Assembly: GCA_913056375.1 (NCBI GenBank)
Contig: CAJXNF010000235.1
Span: 1-5,281 of the forward strand
DNA: 5,281 nucleotides
Source: an uncultured Pseudomonadota bacterium
GTDB taxonomy: Bacteria > SAR324 > NAC60-12
Direction of reading: 5' to 3'
Shown here: positions 1-5,281 of the stretch, in pieces
How the letters are laid out: the number at the start of each line of letters is the position of its first letter
Position numbering within the stretch: the stretch's first letter is position 1
The notes under the pieces: model-generated
What the model was told of the DNA's origin: nothing
The model's input: only the letters and a program-made list of their open reading frames with translations
Databases searched by the model: none
Translations under genes and position numbers: made by a program

Positions 1-861
1 ACTCACAAATTACTGATTTTAAAAGCTTTCGCAGCCGGCTCACATGTGCTTTGTGAAAAACCGCTGGGCATGAATCTGCAGGAGACCAAAGAAATTCTGG
101 CCGCTGCCCAGAAAACAAAACTTCGGCACATGACAGCTTTTACCTATCGATTTGTTCCAGCAATGAACTACTTACGATCTTTGGTTCAAACTGGAGCATT
201 GGGCGAGATTCGTCATGCGAGATTTCAACGTCTACAAGACTGGGGCGAACGAGCAATTGGCTGGCGTCAGTATTATGAGCAGGCTGGTTCCGGTGAATTA
301 GGAGATATGGGCATTCACCGGATTGATTTTGCGGAAGATCTGCTGGGTCCCATCTCTTCCTTGTGCGCCCACACAAAACAATGGGCAGCGCGTGATCTCA
401 CGAAAAGTGGAGAGCCTTGTCCACCCCAGGATGTCGAGGATTGGGTTGCCTGGATCGCCCAATTTGAAAATGGTACAACGGGTGTTTTTGAAATGGGAAA
501 GCTGACCAAAGGCTTTGGCCCAAGAGGGGATCACGATCAGGCTGAGTTGAACGGCACCCAGGCATCTGCTGTCTATCAGCTACATAACCCACACCAAATC
601 CTTTTCAGTAATCGTGGAGAATCCTACCAAATTCGACCTGTTCCAGCAGAATTTTTGAAGCGTTCTGATTCACCAAGGGATCCTAATGAGGGAGATCCTC
701 TGATTCGATTTAGATATGATCAAGCTTGGGAATTTATTAGTGCCATTCGTGAGGGTAGGGAGTGCTCACCATCTTTCTATCATGGGATGCGTGCTCAGGC
801 TGTGGCAGATGCCATCTTAGAAGCTGCAGATTCTAGGAAATGGATTGACGTTAAAGTTTAA
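1..861 (+). CDS. Gfo/Idh/MocA-family oxidoreductase, 5'-truncated by window edge
   Basis: This is an NAD(P)-dependent sugar or cyclitol-type dehydrogenase, presumably cytosolic. The frame is open from base 1 and ends at TAA 859-861, giving 286 visible residues. A GTG at 46 could be read as a start, but the codons before it already encode family sequence (A-A-G-S-H-V-L-C-E-K-P), so the true start lies upstream. The Rossmann GxGxxG half, roughly 75 residues by family comparison, is missing. Visible signatures are the E-K-P motif (residues 19-21; the Lys is the usual cofactor/catalytic lysine), 'FRFVPA'-like sequence after it (YRFVPA), and the GELGDMGIHRID segment with D102, H106 and D109, which matches the G-x-L-x-D-x-G-x-H-x-x-D active-site signature of the C-terminal domain. 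The C-terminal 'YHGMRAQAVADAILEAADS' helix is also typical. The next gene converges on it, so the two are not co-transcribed. Family assignment is secure; the substrate is unknown. Confidence 0.9.
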   Translation, partial: THKLLILKAFAAGSHVLCEKPLGMNLQETKEILAAAQKTKLRHMTAFTYRFVPAMNYLRSLVQTGALGEIRHARFQRLQDWGERAIGWRQYYEQAGSGELGDMGIHRIDFAEDLLGPISSLCAHTKQWAARDLTKSGEPCPPQDVEDWVAWIAQFENGTTGVFEMGKLTKGFGPRGDHDQAELNGTQASAVYQLHNPHQILFSNRGESYQIRPVPAEFLKRSDSPRDPNEGDPLIRFRYDQAWEFISAIREGRECSPSFYHGMRAQAVADAILEAADSRKWIDVKV

Positions 862-873
862 ATTACTGAAAAA

Positions 874-921
874 ATTGAATCATTTAATTTCTATGATTTA
901 CTATATTAAAAATGATTCAAT
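874..921. terminator. Inverted repeat between convergent genes, candidate bidirectional terminator
   Basis: The arms ATTGAATCATTT (874-885) and AAATGATTCAAT (910-921) are exact reverse complements of 12 bp, separated by a 24-nt AT-rich loop. The repeat sits between the stop codons of two convergent genes. Read on the minus strand, the stem is followed directly by six T (complement of 869-874), as expected for an intrinsic terminator of the dioxygenase gene. On the plus strand only CATTTT follows. The stem has only three G:C pairs and the loop is long, so termination strength is doubtful. The right arm also forms part of a separate perfect 15-bp odd palindrome (911-925, AATGATT-C-AATCATT), so a protein-binding site is an alternative reading. 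Confidence 0.4.
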
Positions 922-968
922 CATTTTCCCAGCAACCATTGGTTCTAGTCTTCTTTCATCTTGGGCAC

Positions 969-1859
969 CTAAGCTGGCATCTCTTCTAGCGACGAAGTAA
1001 CCCCTGCGATGGTAGTCCGTCTCATGTCGCGGACTTCTTTGTTGTCATAGCCCATCGCCCGATGCATCGTGGCTTGGTTATCCCAAATCACCAGGTCATT
1101 GACGCTCCACTTATGTCGATAAACGAACTCTCGCTGGGTAGCATGCTCTGCCAATCGCTTGAGAAAGATCCGAGATTCGGGAACCGTCCAACCCTCGATC
1201 AAGCCCGCATGTGCAGAAAGATATAGGGAACTGTTCTTGGTTCTAGGATGTCTGCGAACCAAAGCCTGCCTGACTGGAACCATTGCTTCCTGCTGATCTT
1301 CCCGAAACTCTGTAAAACCGAGTTCACCTCTCGAATAGAGCTGACTGTGACGCGTAACCTGGCCAAGGCATTTCTGCTGAGTTTTTTCATCCAAGGCTCT
1401 CCAGGCAGCCCTCATGTCCGCAAACTCTGTATCTCCTTCCGTAGCTGGAATGATCTTAGCCGAAAGGATTGAATATTGGGCCGGAATCGCCTTAAACGAA
1501 CTGTCTGAATGCCATAGCATATTTCCGAGGGAAAACAGCCTCTTTGGATCAGCGGCCTCCATTTTTCCACCTGTACGATCTAGATTGGAAATATCGTTCA
1601 ATTCCATCTGCAATCGCCGGTCATCTTGCTTCATGTAATCGCCAGTTGCCAACTCCAGATCCCCGAAATATCGACTGAATCTAATGTGCTGCTCATCCGT
1701 CAATACTTGATTTGGAAAAACCAGCACTGCAAACGTATCCAAAGCATTGAAGAGAGCTTCGACAGTCTCAGAGGTCTGTGGTTCTGACAATGAGATGCCC
1801 TCTACCTTAGCAACAAAATTAGTCGATTTAGGATTCAGGGGAGTGACTTCAGGGAGCAA
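969..1859 (-). CDS. TauD/TfdA-family Fe(II)/2-oxoglutarate-dependent dioxygenase (TfdA-like)
   Basis: This is a non-haem iron oxygenase that would couple 2-oxoglutarate decarboxylation to substrate hydroxylation, often cleaving ether, sulfonate or related bonds. The 296-residue length is close to the family's 280-300. The facial triad is complete: H117-x-D119 in the segment LWHSDSSF, and H266 in WDNQATMHR. The 2-oxoglutarate contacts are present: T144 lies 27 residues after the first His, and R277 and R281 lie 11 and 15 residues after the distal His, the spacing of E. coli TauD R266 and R270. The taurine-contacting TauD H70 aligns to an Ala here, arguing against taurine. The segments 'LSAHAGLIEGW', 'EHATQREFVYRHKW' and 'RDMRRTTIAG' resemble TfdA-type enzymes. 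The start is TTG at 1857-1859, with stop TAA immediately upstream in frame and no clear Shine-Dalgarno. The N-terminus (EVTPLN) nevertheless aligns with the TauD start (SITPLG), so little can be missing. It is divergent from the amidohydrolase gene. The substrate is unknown. Confidence 0.9.
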   Translation of the reverse strand: MLPEVTPLNPKSTNFVAKVEGISLSEPQTSETVEALFNALDTFAVLVFPNQVLTDEQHIRFSRYFGDLELATGDYMKQDDRRLQMELNDISNLDRTGGKMEAADPKRLFSLGNMLWHSDSSFKAIPAQYSILSAKIIPATEGDTEFADMRAAWRALDEKTQQKCLGQVTRHSQLYSRGELGFTEFREDQQEAMVPVRQALVRRHPRTKNSSLYLSAHAGLIEGWTVPESRIFLKRLAEHATQREFVYRHKWSVNDLVIWDNQATMHRAMGYDNKEVRDMRRTTIAGVTSSLEEMPA

Positions 1860-1986
1860 TTATATTTCTAATAATAATTTTGGATTCAATGCTGAAATTT
1901 GAAACTTAACTTTCCTGGACATAATCCATAAATTGAATAGATAGTTTTTTAAAGTTTTTTGAAATTTTTTAGACAATGGATTCAAC
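1860..1986. promoter_or_regulatory. Divergent intergenic control region
   Basis: These 127 bp of very AT-rich DNA lie between two divergently transcribed genes and must hold promoters for both unless transcripts enter from elsewhere. A candidate plus-strand promoter is TTGAAA (1899-1904) with CATAAT (1920-1925). The spacer is only 15 nt, so this is weak. The nonamer TGGATTCAA occurs directly repeated at 1881-1889 and 1977-1985, the second copy overlapping the translation initiation region of the amidohydrolase. Three T6 tracts at 10-bp spacing lie just upstream of that start (listed separately). No regulator gene is present in the window. Confidence 0.45.
1945..1970. repeat. Helically phased T-tracts (candidate intrinsic DNA bend)
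   Basis: T6 runs lie at 1945-1950, 1955-1960 and 1965-1970, each separated by four bases (AAAG, GAAA). The repeat of exactly 10 bp places three A/T tracts nearly in phase with the DNA helix, the known configuration for intrinsic curvature. They lie 17-42 bp upstream of the amidohydrolase ATG, in the 5' leader or core promoter area. The tract pattern is seen directly; a regulatory role, for example binding of nucleoid proteins, is inference. Confidence 0.6.
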
Positions 1987-3123
1987 ATGATCATCAGAAA
2001 AGTCACCCCTTTGAACAGCCCAAGTACCGCATCACAACCAATTGATCTTGAAATCGAAGACGGTAAGATCTCGCGCCTTGGATCTCAGCTGAACAACCCA
2101 AAGGGTCTTAGAGAGTATGTATTTGAAAATGCCCTGATTTCGAAAGGTTGGGTGGATCTGCACGTACACGTTTATTTTGGGGCGACCGACATCTCCATCC
2201 GGCCTGAACAGGCTGGACTTGAAACTGGAGTGACTACTTTAGTTGATTGCGGTTCTGCAGGGGAAGCCAACTTTGTTGGGTTTTCAGAATTCATTGCGAA
2301 ACAGGCCAAAGAGAGGCTCTTTGCGTTCTTGAACATCGGCAGCATCGGGCTTGTTGCCTGCAATCGAATCAGTGAACTTTCTTTAGGGTTTCGCTCAGTC
2401 AATGTCGAACGAACTTTGAAGACCATTGAGAATTATCCTGAACTAATTCGGGGGATCAAGTGCAGAGCTAGTCAGGTCATCACTGGAGACTTGGGGGCTG
2501 AAGCGGTACGAGTAGCGAGGAAGGTAGCCCGTGTCGCAGGCTTGCCTCTGATCGTTCATGTGGGAGAACCACCACCCTTGTTGGAAGACGTTCTGGATCT
2601 TCTCGAGGAAGGGGATGTGGTCACCCATGCCTTTCATGGGAAACCCGGAGGTAATCTGATGGAGGATCCAAGGTCACTTGCCGCTGTTCACGATGCCCGC
2701 GCCCGAGGGGTTTTGCTGGATGTCGGACATGGTGCGGCCTCTTTTTCCTTCAAGGTGATGCGCTTTGCGAGAGAGCAGGGAATTGAAACAGATTTGATCA
2801 GCACCGACCTGCACCGCAACAGCATCAAGGGACCCGCCTACGACCTGCCTACAACCCTTTCAAAACTTTTGAATCTTGGAATGCCGCTGGATCAAGTCAT
2901 TGCTGCAGGATCAACAAGACCCTCTTCCTTTTTAGACCCCACCGAGGGTAAAGATTGGTTGAAAGTTGGCCAGAACGCAGACCTAACGGTGTTCCGGGTA
3001 GATGAGGCAAATATTTCAGTCGAAGATAGCCTTGGGGATCATCTCACTTTAACTCAGTTGATTCATCCACTACTCGCTGTTCAGGGAACAAATCACGCTG
3101 AGTGCAGTCTGCGATTCCAGTGA
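1987..3123 (+). CDS. COG3964-type amidohydrolase/deacetylase metallohydrolase
   Basis: This is an amidohydrolase-superfamily enzyme with a binuclear metal TIM barrel, of the group often mislabelled dihydroorotase and now called amidohydrolase/deacetylase. Characterised members of this COG hydrolyse acetyl esters or amides of alpha-substituted carboxylates. All expected metal ligands are visible: H59-x-H61 (DLHVHV), the carbamylatable K158 (RGIKCR), H191 (IVHVG), H214 (VTHAFHG) and D274 (STDLH). Family signatures also include GVTTLVDCGSAG (81-92), DVGHGAASFSF (245-255) and the LSKLLNLGM segment (291-299). A small beta-sandwich part is formed by the N-terminus and the C-terminal 'VGQNADLTVF' strand. 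The 378-residue length is normal and no signal peptide is seen, so it is probably cytosolic. The start at ATG 1987 has a weak GGA upstream. A four-codon ATG frame (1976-1990) overlaps this start. Its 3' end converges on the CE7-like gene with 20 bp between stops. The family is confident; the substrate is not. Confidence 0.92.
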   Translation: MIIRKVTPLNSPSTASQPIDLEIEDGKISRLGSQLNNPKGLREYVFENALISKGWVDLHVHVYFGATDISIRPEQAGLETGVTTLVDCGSAGEANFVGFSEFIAKQAKERLFAFLNIGSIGLVACNRISELSLGFRSVNVERTLKTIENYPELIRGIKCRASQVITGDLGAEAVRVARKVARVAGLPLIVHVGEPPPLLEDVLDLLEEGDVVTHAFHGKPGGNLMEDPRSLAAVHDARARGVLLDVGHGAASFSFKVMRFAREQGIETDLISTDLHRNSIKGPAYDLPTTLSKLLNLGMPLDQVIAAGSTRPSSFLDPTEGKDWLKVGQNADLTVFRVDEANISVEDSLGDHLTLTQLIHPLLAVQGTNHAECSLRFQ

Positions 3124-3143
3124 AATTGTGTTTGACCGAAAAT

Positions 3144-4010
3144 CTAGCACCAATGGGCTGGTAGGATCGGCTGGCCATTATTGAGTCTGTCTGCAATCCA
3201 GTTTGCTTGTCGAACCCCATCTCGATAACTCGAGTGCTGAAAAGGCACTCTATCAACAGGCCCGGCAAAAGCCTCAACCAAAGCATCACAGAACCCCACA
3301 GAGTCCTCCACTAACATGGTGGGCATTTTAACTTGGGGAGCGTGATGAACTGGTTCAAAATAAGATAGAGTTTTCTCTACGTACAATCGATGGGATGCTG
3401 AGCCTCGCAAGTGATCGTTGAATTCTTCGAGAGGATAGTTGCTAGTCTGAGATGCTCTCTTCAGGGAGTTGTAATGGAGCGCAGGGGTATAGTGGAGTGC
3501 CGCCGCCTCCGATCTGCGGGCCGCTGTCCAAAGGGCTAATTCCCCCCCAAGTAAACAGATCCTTTCCACGTCCACTTCTTCACGACCTTTCAAAAAGTCC
3601 ATGACAGACAAGCAATCTCCAGCAATCTCACGGTAAATGTAGGATTCCGCAGCTTCAATCCCCAAGGTCAATAAACCCGGGTATGCAGCCACAAAAGGCT
3701 CATCAGAGAGTCGTTGGCCTCGATGACACAAGGCTACACAGATATATTTACAACGCTCTTCAAATGGTGGGATGTGAACCACGCTCCCATAGTTTGGGAG
3801 ATGGTAAATGACTGGGAAGGGCCCTTCACCTTTTGGCACACTGTAATAAGCAAAGATTCGATAACCTTTCACACTTGATAGCCACAACCCGTACACAGTG
3901 AATTGAGGTTTGCTGCGAATGGGAAGTTCCTTCAATTCAGGCGCTGGGACCACTGAATTCAAGTCGCTTTCAATACCAGCCCAAAATTGATCAAAGTCCT
4001 TTGGTTTCAT
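3144..4010 (-). CDS. CE7 (AXE1)-like alpha/beta-hydrolase paralogue lacking the catalytic serine; probable pseudoenzyme
   Basis: This 288-residue protein is clearly homologous to the upstream CE7 esterase. Shared features include the N-terminal DFDQFW segment, the segment AYPGLLTLGIEAAESYIYRE before the helix leading to 'EEVDVERI', and 'NYPLEEFNDHLR' and 'KTLSYFEPV', which match CE7 blocks. It retains the CE7 RGQ motif (R97-G98-Q99). After the strand VERICLL, the position of the G-x-S-x-G nucleophile elbow reads G155-G156-E157-L158-A159, so no serine is available, and about four residues are deleted between here and the next block relative to the neighbour. The acid region (VEDSVGFCD, 234-242) lacks the GLxDxxxPP form. 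A candidate His (H259) remains. The frame is intact on both sides, so this is not a simple frameshift. The start ATG has AAGGAA close upstream and lies 30 nt after the previous stop, indicating co-transcription. It may have a binding, structural or divergent catalytic role. Homology is confident; inactivity is inference. Confidence 0.82.
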   Translation of the reverse strand: MKPKDFDQFWAGIESDLNSVVPAPELKELPIRSKPQFTVYGLWLSSVKGYRIFAYYSVPKGEGPFPVIYHLPNYGSVVHIPPFEERCKYICVALCHRGQRLSDEPFVAAYPGLLTLGIEAAESYIYREIAGDCLSVMDFLKGREEVDVERICLLGGELALWTAARRSEAAALHYTPALHYNSLKRASQTSNYPLEEFNDHLRGSASHRLYVEKTLSYFEPVHHAPQVKMPTMLVEDSVGFCDALVEAFAGPVDRVPFQHSSYRDGVRQANWIADRLNNGQPILPAHWC

Positions 4011-4012
4011 GA

Positions 4013-4018
4013 TTCCTT
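4013..4018 (-). promoter_or_regulatory. Ribosome binding site of the CE7-like paralogue
   Basis: On the minus strand AAGGAA precedes the ATG at 4010 by two to three bases. The spacing is short but this is the only purine-rich match, and it supports the chosen ATG as start within the 30-nt gap after the preceding stop codon. Confidence 0.45.
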
Positions 4019-4040
4019 GTATTTTTCAGAGCTTGGTGAC

Positions 4041-4976
4041 TCAAGATCGCACTGGTTTCAATTGGTCGTCAAAAAAAGCATCCACCACATGATCATGCTC
4101 ATGATGATTGGCGTCATGACCATGTCCTTCGTATTCGTAGAGCTTTTTATTCGACGTACCAATCTTTTCCATCAAGGGATAGGCAGTCTCTGGGGGACAG
4201 ACATCGTCTTGCAGGCCAATGTAGACGATGATGGGACATTGAATCCGCTCTGCAAAGTTAAAGCAGTCATAATAATTCCAAGTATTCGCTATCGCTGAGC
4301 TATGTTCTGGTTGAATTCCCAGATAATCGTTGATCTCCTCATACGGATAAGTTCGGGTCAACTTAAAGGCATCAACGACTCCCGCAAGATAAGGGGCTCC
4401 AGCTGAGGCCGCTCTAACTTGTTGACGGAGTGCGGACACAACAAGAGTCAATGCACCACCCTGGCTGCTCCCTTGGATTCCAATCCGATCTGAGTCTACT
4501 TCTGGTTGCTCAAGTAGAAAATCAATCACCCGTACTGCATCAATGTAAAATCCCTTGTAACCGTAATGGTCTCGATCATTGATGTTGTGGGTTAACAATC
4601 CGGGATATCCGGGATTGAATGTGCCATTGCTGCGTAATTTGCCACGAGGCGCAGCTCCAAAGGTCGCATAACCTTGGGCAGCGTGTGATTTTGGCAAGGT
4701 CGGCTCACTGATATAACCTGGATAGAAAACACGGGCGGGAAGAGGTATATCTCTTTCTCTGGGCAGACAATACCAGCCTGCGATTCGCAAACCATCAAGG
4801 CTGTCATATTTGACTTCGAACACCTCGACTTCCTCACTGGAACGCAAAGGATCCAACTCAATCGTGGCGTTCAATGGGATGGAGTCGACTTCCGCCATGA
4901 TTTCCTGCCAAAACTGGTCAAAGTCATCCGGTTTGACCACTTCCGTAGGATGAGCAGATAGATTTGGTTTGGGCAC
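4041..4976 (-). CDS. CE7-family acetyl esterase / cephalosporin-C deacetylase-like (AXE1)
   Basis: This predicted alpha/beta-hydrolase esterase removes acetyl groups from acetylated sugars or related small esters. Its 311 residues match the usual CE7 length of about 320. The triad is visible: S171 in GSSQGG (169-174), the CE7 form of the nucleophile elbow; D257 in GLQDDVCPP (254-262), corresponding to GLxDxxxPP; and H285 in EGHGHD. Other CE7 blocks are GYKGFYIDAVRVIDFL (139-154), 'PEVDSDRIGIQ' and 'YPYEEINDYL' (210-219). The CE7 RGQ motif reads R111-G112-K113 here. A cluster of six His within 12 residues (285-296) follows and includes the catalytic His, which is unusual. No signal peptide is evident, suggesting a cytosolic enzyme acting on imported substrate. 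The start is GTG, chosen because AAAGGAG lies four bases upstream. It lies 59 nt after the SelA-like gene and 30 nt before the nucleophile-less paralogue, a likely operon. The acyl substrate is unknown. Confidence 0.92.
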   Translation of the reverse strand: MPKPNLSAHPTEVVKPDDFDQFWQEIMAEVDSIPLNATIELDPLRSSEEVEVFEVKYDSLDGLRIAGWYCLPRERDIPLPARVFYPGYISEPTLPKSHAAQGYATFGAAPRGKLRSNGTFNPGYPGLLTHNINDRDHYGYKGFYIDAVRVIDFLLEQPEVDSDRIGIQGSSQGGALTLVVSALRQQVRAASAGAPYLAGVVDAFKLTRTYPYEEINDYLGIQPEHSSAIANTWNYYDCFNFAERIQCPIIVYIGLQDDVCPPETAYPLMEKIGTSNKKLYEYEGHGHDANHHEHDHVVDAFFDDQLKPVRS

Positions 4977-4980
4977 AAAA

Positions 4981-4987
4981 CTCCTTT
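4981..4987 (-). promoter_or_regulatory. Ribosome binding site deciding a GTG start
   Basis: On the minus strand AAAGGAG is followed by TTTT and then GTG (4974-4976). This strong Shine-Dalgarno match supports GTG as the initiation codon of the CE7 esterase; there is no better in-frame ATG nearby. Confidence 0.7.
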
Positions 4988-5035
4988 ATTTCAAGAACAT
5001 CTTTGATTCAGATTGATGGCAAAAGATAAAGAAAA

Positions 5036-5281
5036 TTAGTTGATTACCTTGAGAATCTGCTCCAACACAATTTGCGTCTCTTCGTCACTCACCGTCATTG
5101 GATTGAGAAGGATGGCATTTAGTCTTTCAGAAGGCGCAACAGATACTGCAGGTTCGCCCGCCATCAACCGGTCCACAAGTTGATCCTTGGACCAATTGTC
5201 TGGAAGTTGAACAAGGGCTCTGGGTACAGGTTGTCCTGCTTCATTGGGATAATCTCTTTTGGCTGAGAGTCCACCTTTTCC
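5036..5281 (-). CDS. SelA-like PLP-dependent enzyme, C-terminal fragment (5' end outside window)
   Basis: A minus-strand frame open from the window edge to TAA (5036-5038) gives 81 residues. The visible part contains NEAGQPVPRALVQL, then DQLVDRLMAGEPAVSVAPSE and LNPMTVSDEETQIVLEQIL. This order (a strand rich in R-A-x-V, a helix, L-x-x-G-x-P-x-[IV], then a strand ending in x-P-x-[TL]-[VL] and a final helix starting after D-E-E) is the C-terminal small domain of SelA-like/fold-type I PLP enzymes, the group containing D-glucosaminate-6-phosphate ammonia-lyase (DgaE) and EF_0838-type proteins. The PLP lysine and the large domain are outside the window. Such genes are typically found with COG3964 amidohydrolases, and one lies nearby here. 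It is the most upstream visible gene of the minus-strand operon. Another class V-type aminotransferase remains possible because only the tail is seen. Confidence 0.65.
   Translation of the reverse strand, partial: GKGGLSAKRDYPNEAGQPVPRALVQLPDNWSKDQLVDRLMAGEPAVSVAPSERLNAILLNPMTVSDEETQIVLEQILKVIN

Noticed and set aside
46..48. GTG as the start of the oxidoreductase
   Set aside because: The preceding in-frame codons encode conserved family sequence leading into the E-K-P motif, so the gene continues upstream of the window.
1248..1638. Two plus-strand frames of 74 codons inside the dioxygenase gene
   Set aside because: Both are antisense shadows of a well-supported coding sequence, with no family match or initiation signal.
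1828..2020. Similar N-terminal V-T-P-L-N segments in the two divergent proteins, forming an imperfect inverted repeat in DNA
   Set aside because: The T-P-L motif at this place is typical of TauD-type enzymes, and the DNA identity is only about 11 of 15 bases with differences mostly at codon third positions; probably coincidence.
3816..3827. Perfect palindrome GAAGGGCCCTTC
   Set aside because: It lies inside coding sequence for a K-G-E-G-P-F-P stretch, without T-tract or neighbouring regulatory context; chance is sufficient.
3987..4298. Plus-strand 103-codon open frame opposite the end of the CE7 esterase
   Set aside because: It lies antisense to strongly conserved CE7 sequence and has no recognisable domain or ribosome site; its content is explained by the complement of the His-rich and GLQD regions.
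4598..4615. Perfect tandem repeat of ATCCGGGAT (2 x 9 bp)
   Set aside because: It encodes the N-P-G-Y-P-G segment of the CE7 esterase in frame; two short copies with protein-level explanation need no further cause.

Overview
This 5.3 kb window is a compact bacterial catabolic region of moderate GC with AT-rich intergenic gaps. It holds six protein genes, two of them cut by the window edges. All six belong to families that break down small oxygenated or acylated carboxylic or sugar-type compounds. No RNA gene, insertion sequence, CRISPR array or phage gene is visible. The sequence alone does not fix the taxon. The accessory catabolic content and lack of mobile genes fit an environmental (soil or marine) Gram-negative heterotroph, but this is inference.

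Layout from left to right. Bases 1-861 (+) are the 3' part of a Gfo/Idh/MocA-family NAD(P)-dependent oxidoreductase; its N-terminal nucleotide-binding half lies outside the window. A ~107 bp AT-rich gap with an exact 12-bp inverted repeat separates it from a convergent TauD/TfdA-family Fe(II)/2-oxoglutarate dioxygenase (969-1859, -), which most resembles TfdA (2,4-D dioxygenase type). A 127 bp divergent intergenic region containing three T6 tracts at exact 10-bp spacing lies between the dioxygenase and a COG3964-type amidohydrolase/deacetylase (1987-3123, +). After only 20 bp, a convergent minus-strand operon follows. Read in its own direction, it carries the C-terminal end of a SelA-like PLP enzyme (5281-5036, partial), a CE7-type acetyl esterase with an intact Ser-Asp-His triad (4976-4041), and a second CE7-like paralogue (4010-3144) whose nucleophile-elbow serine is missing.

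How the genes may work together (inference). COG3964 amidohydrolases are commonly encoded with SelA-like PLP enzymes in sugar-acid or amino-acid-derivative clusters, and CE7 enzymes remove acetyl groups. The locus therefore looks like a pathway that deacylates a substrate (two or three hydrolases), oxidises it (dioxygenase and Gfo/Idh/MocA dehydrogenase) and performs a PLP-dependent elimination or ammonia-lyase step. The substrate cannot be named from sequence. The most notable features are the predicted catalytically dead CE7 paralogue beside an intact one, and the phased T-tracts of the divergent control region.
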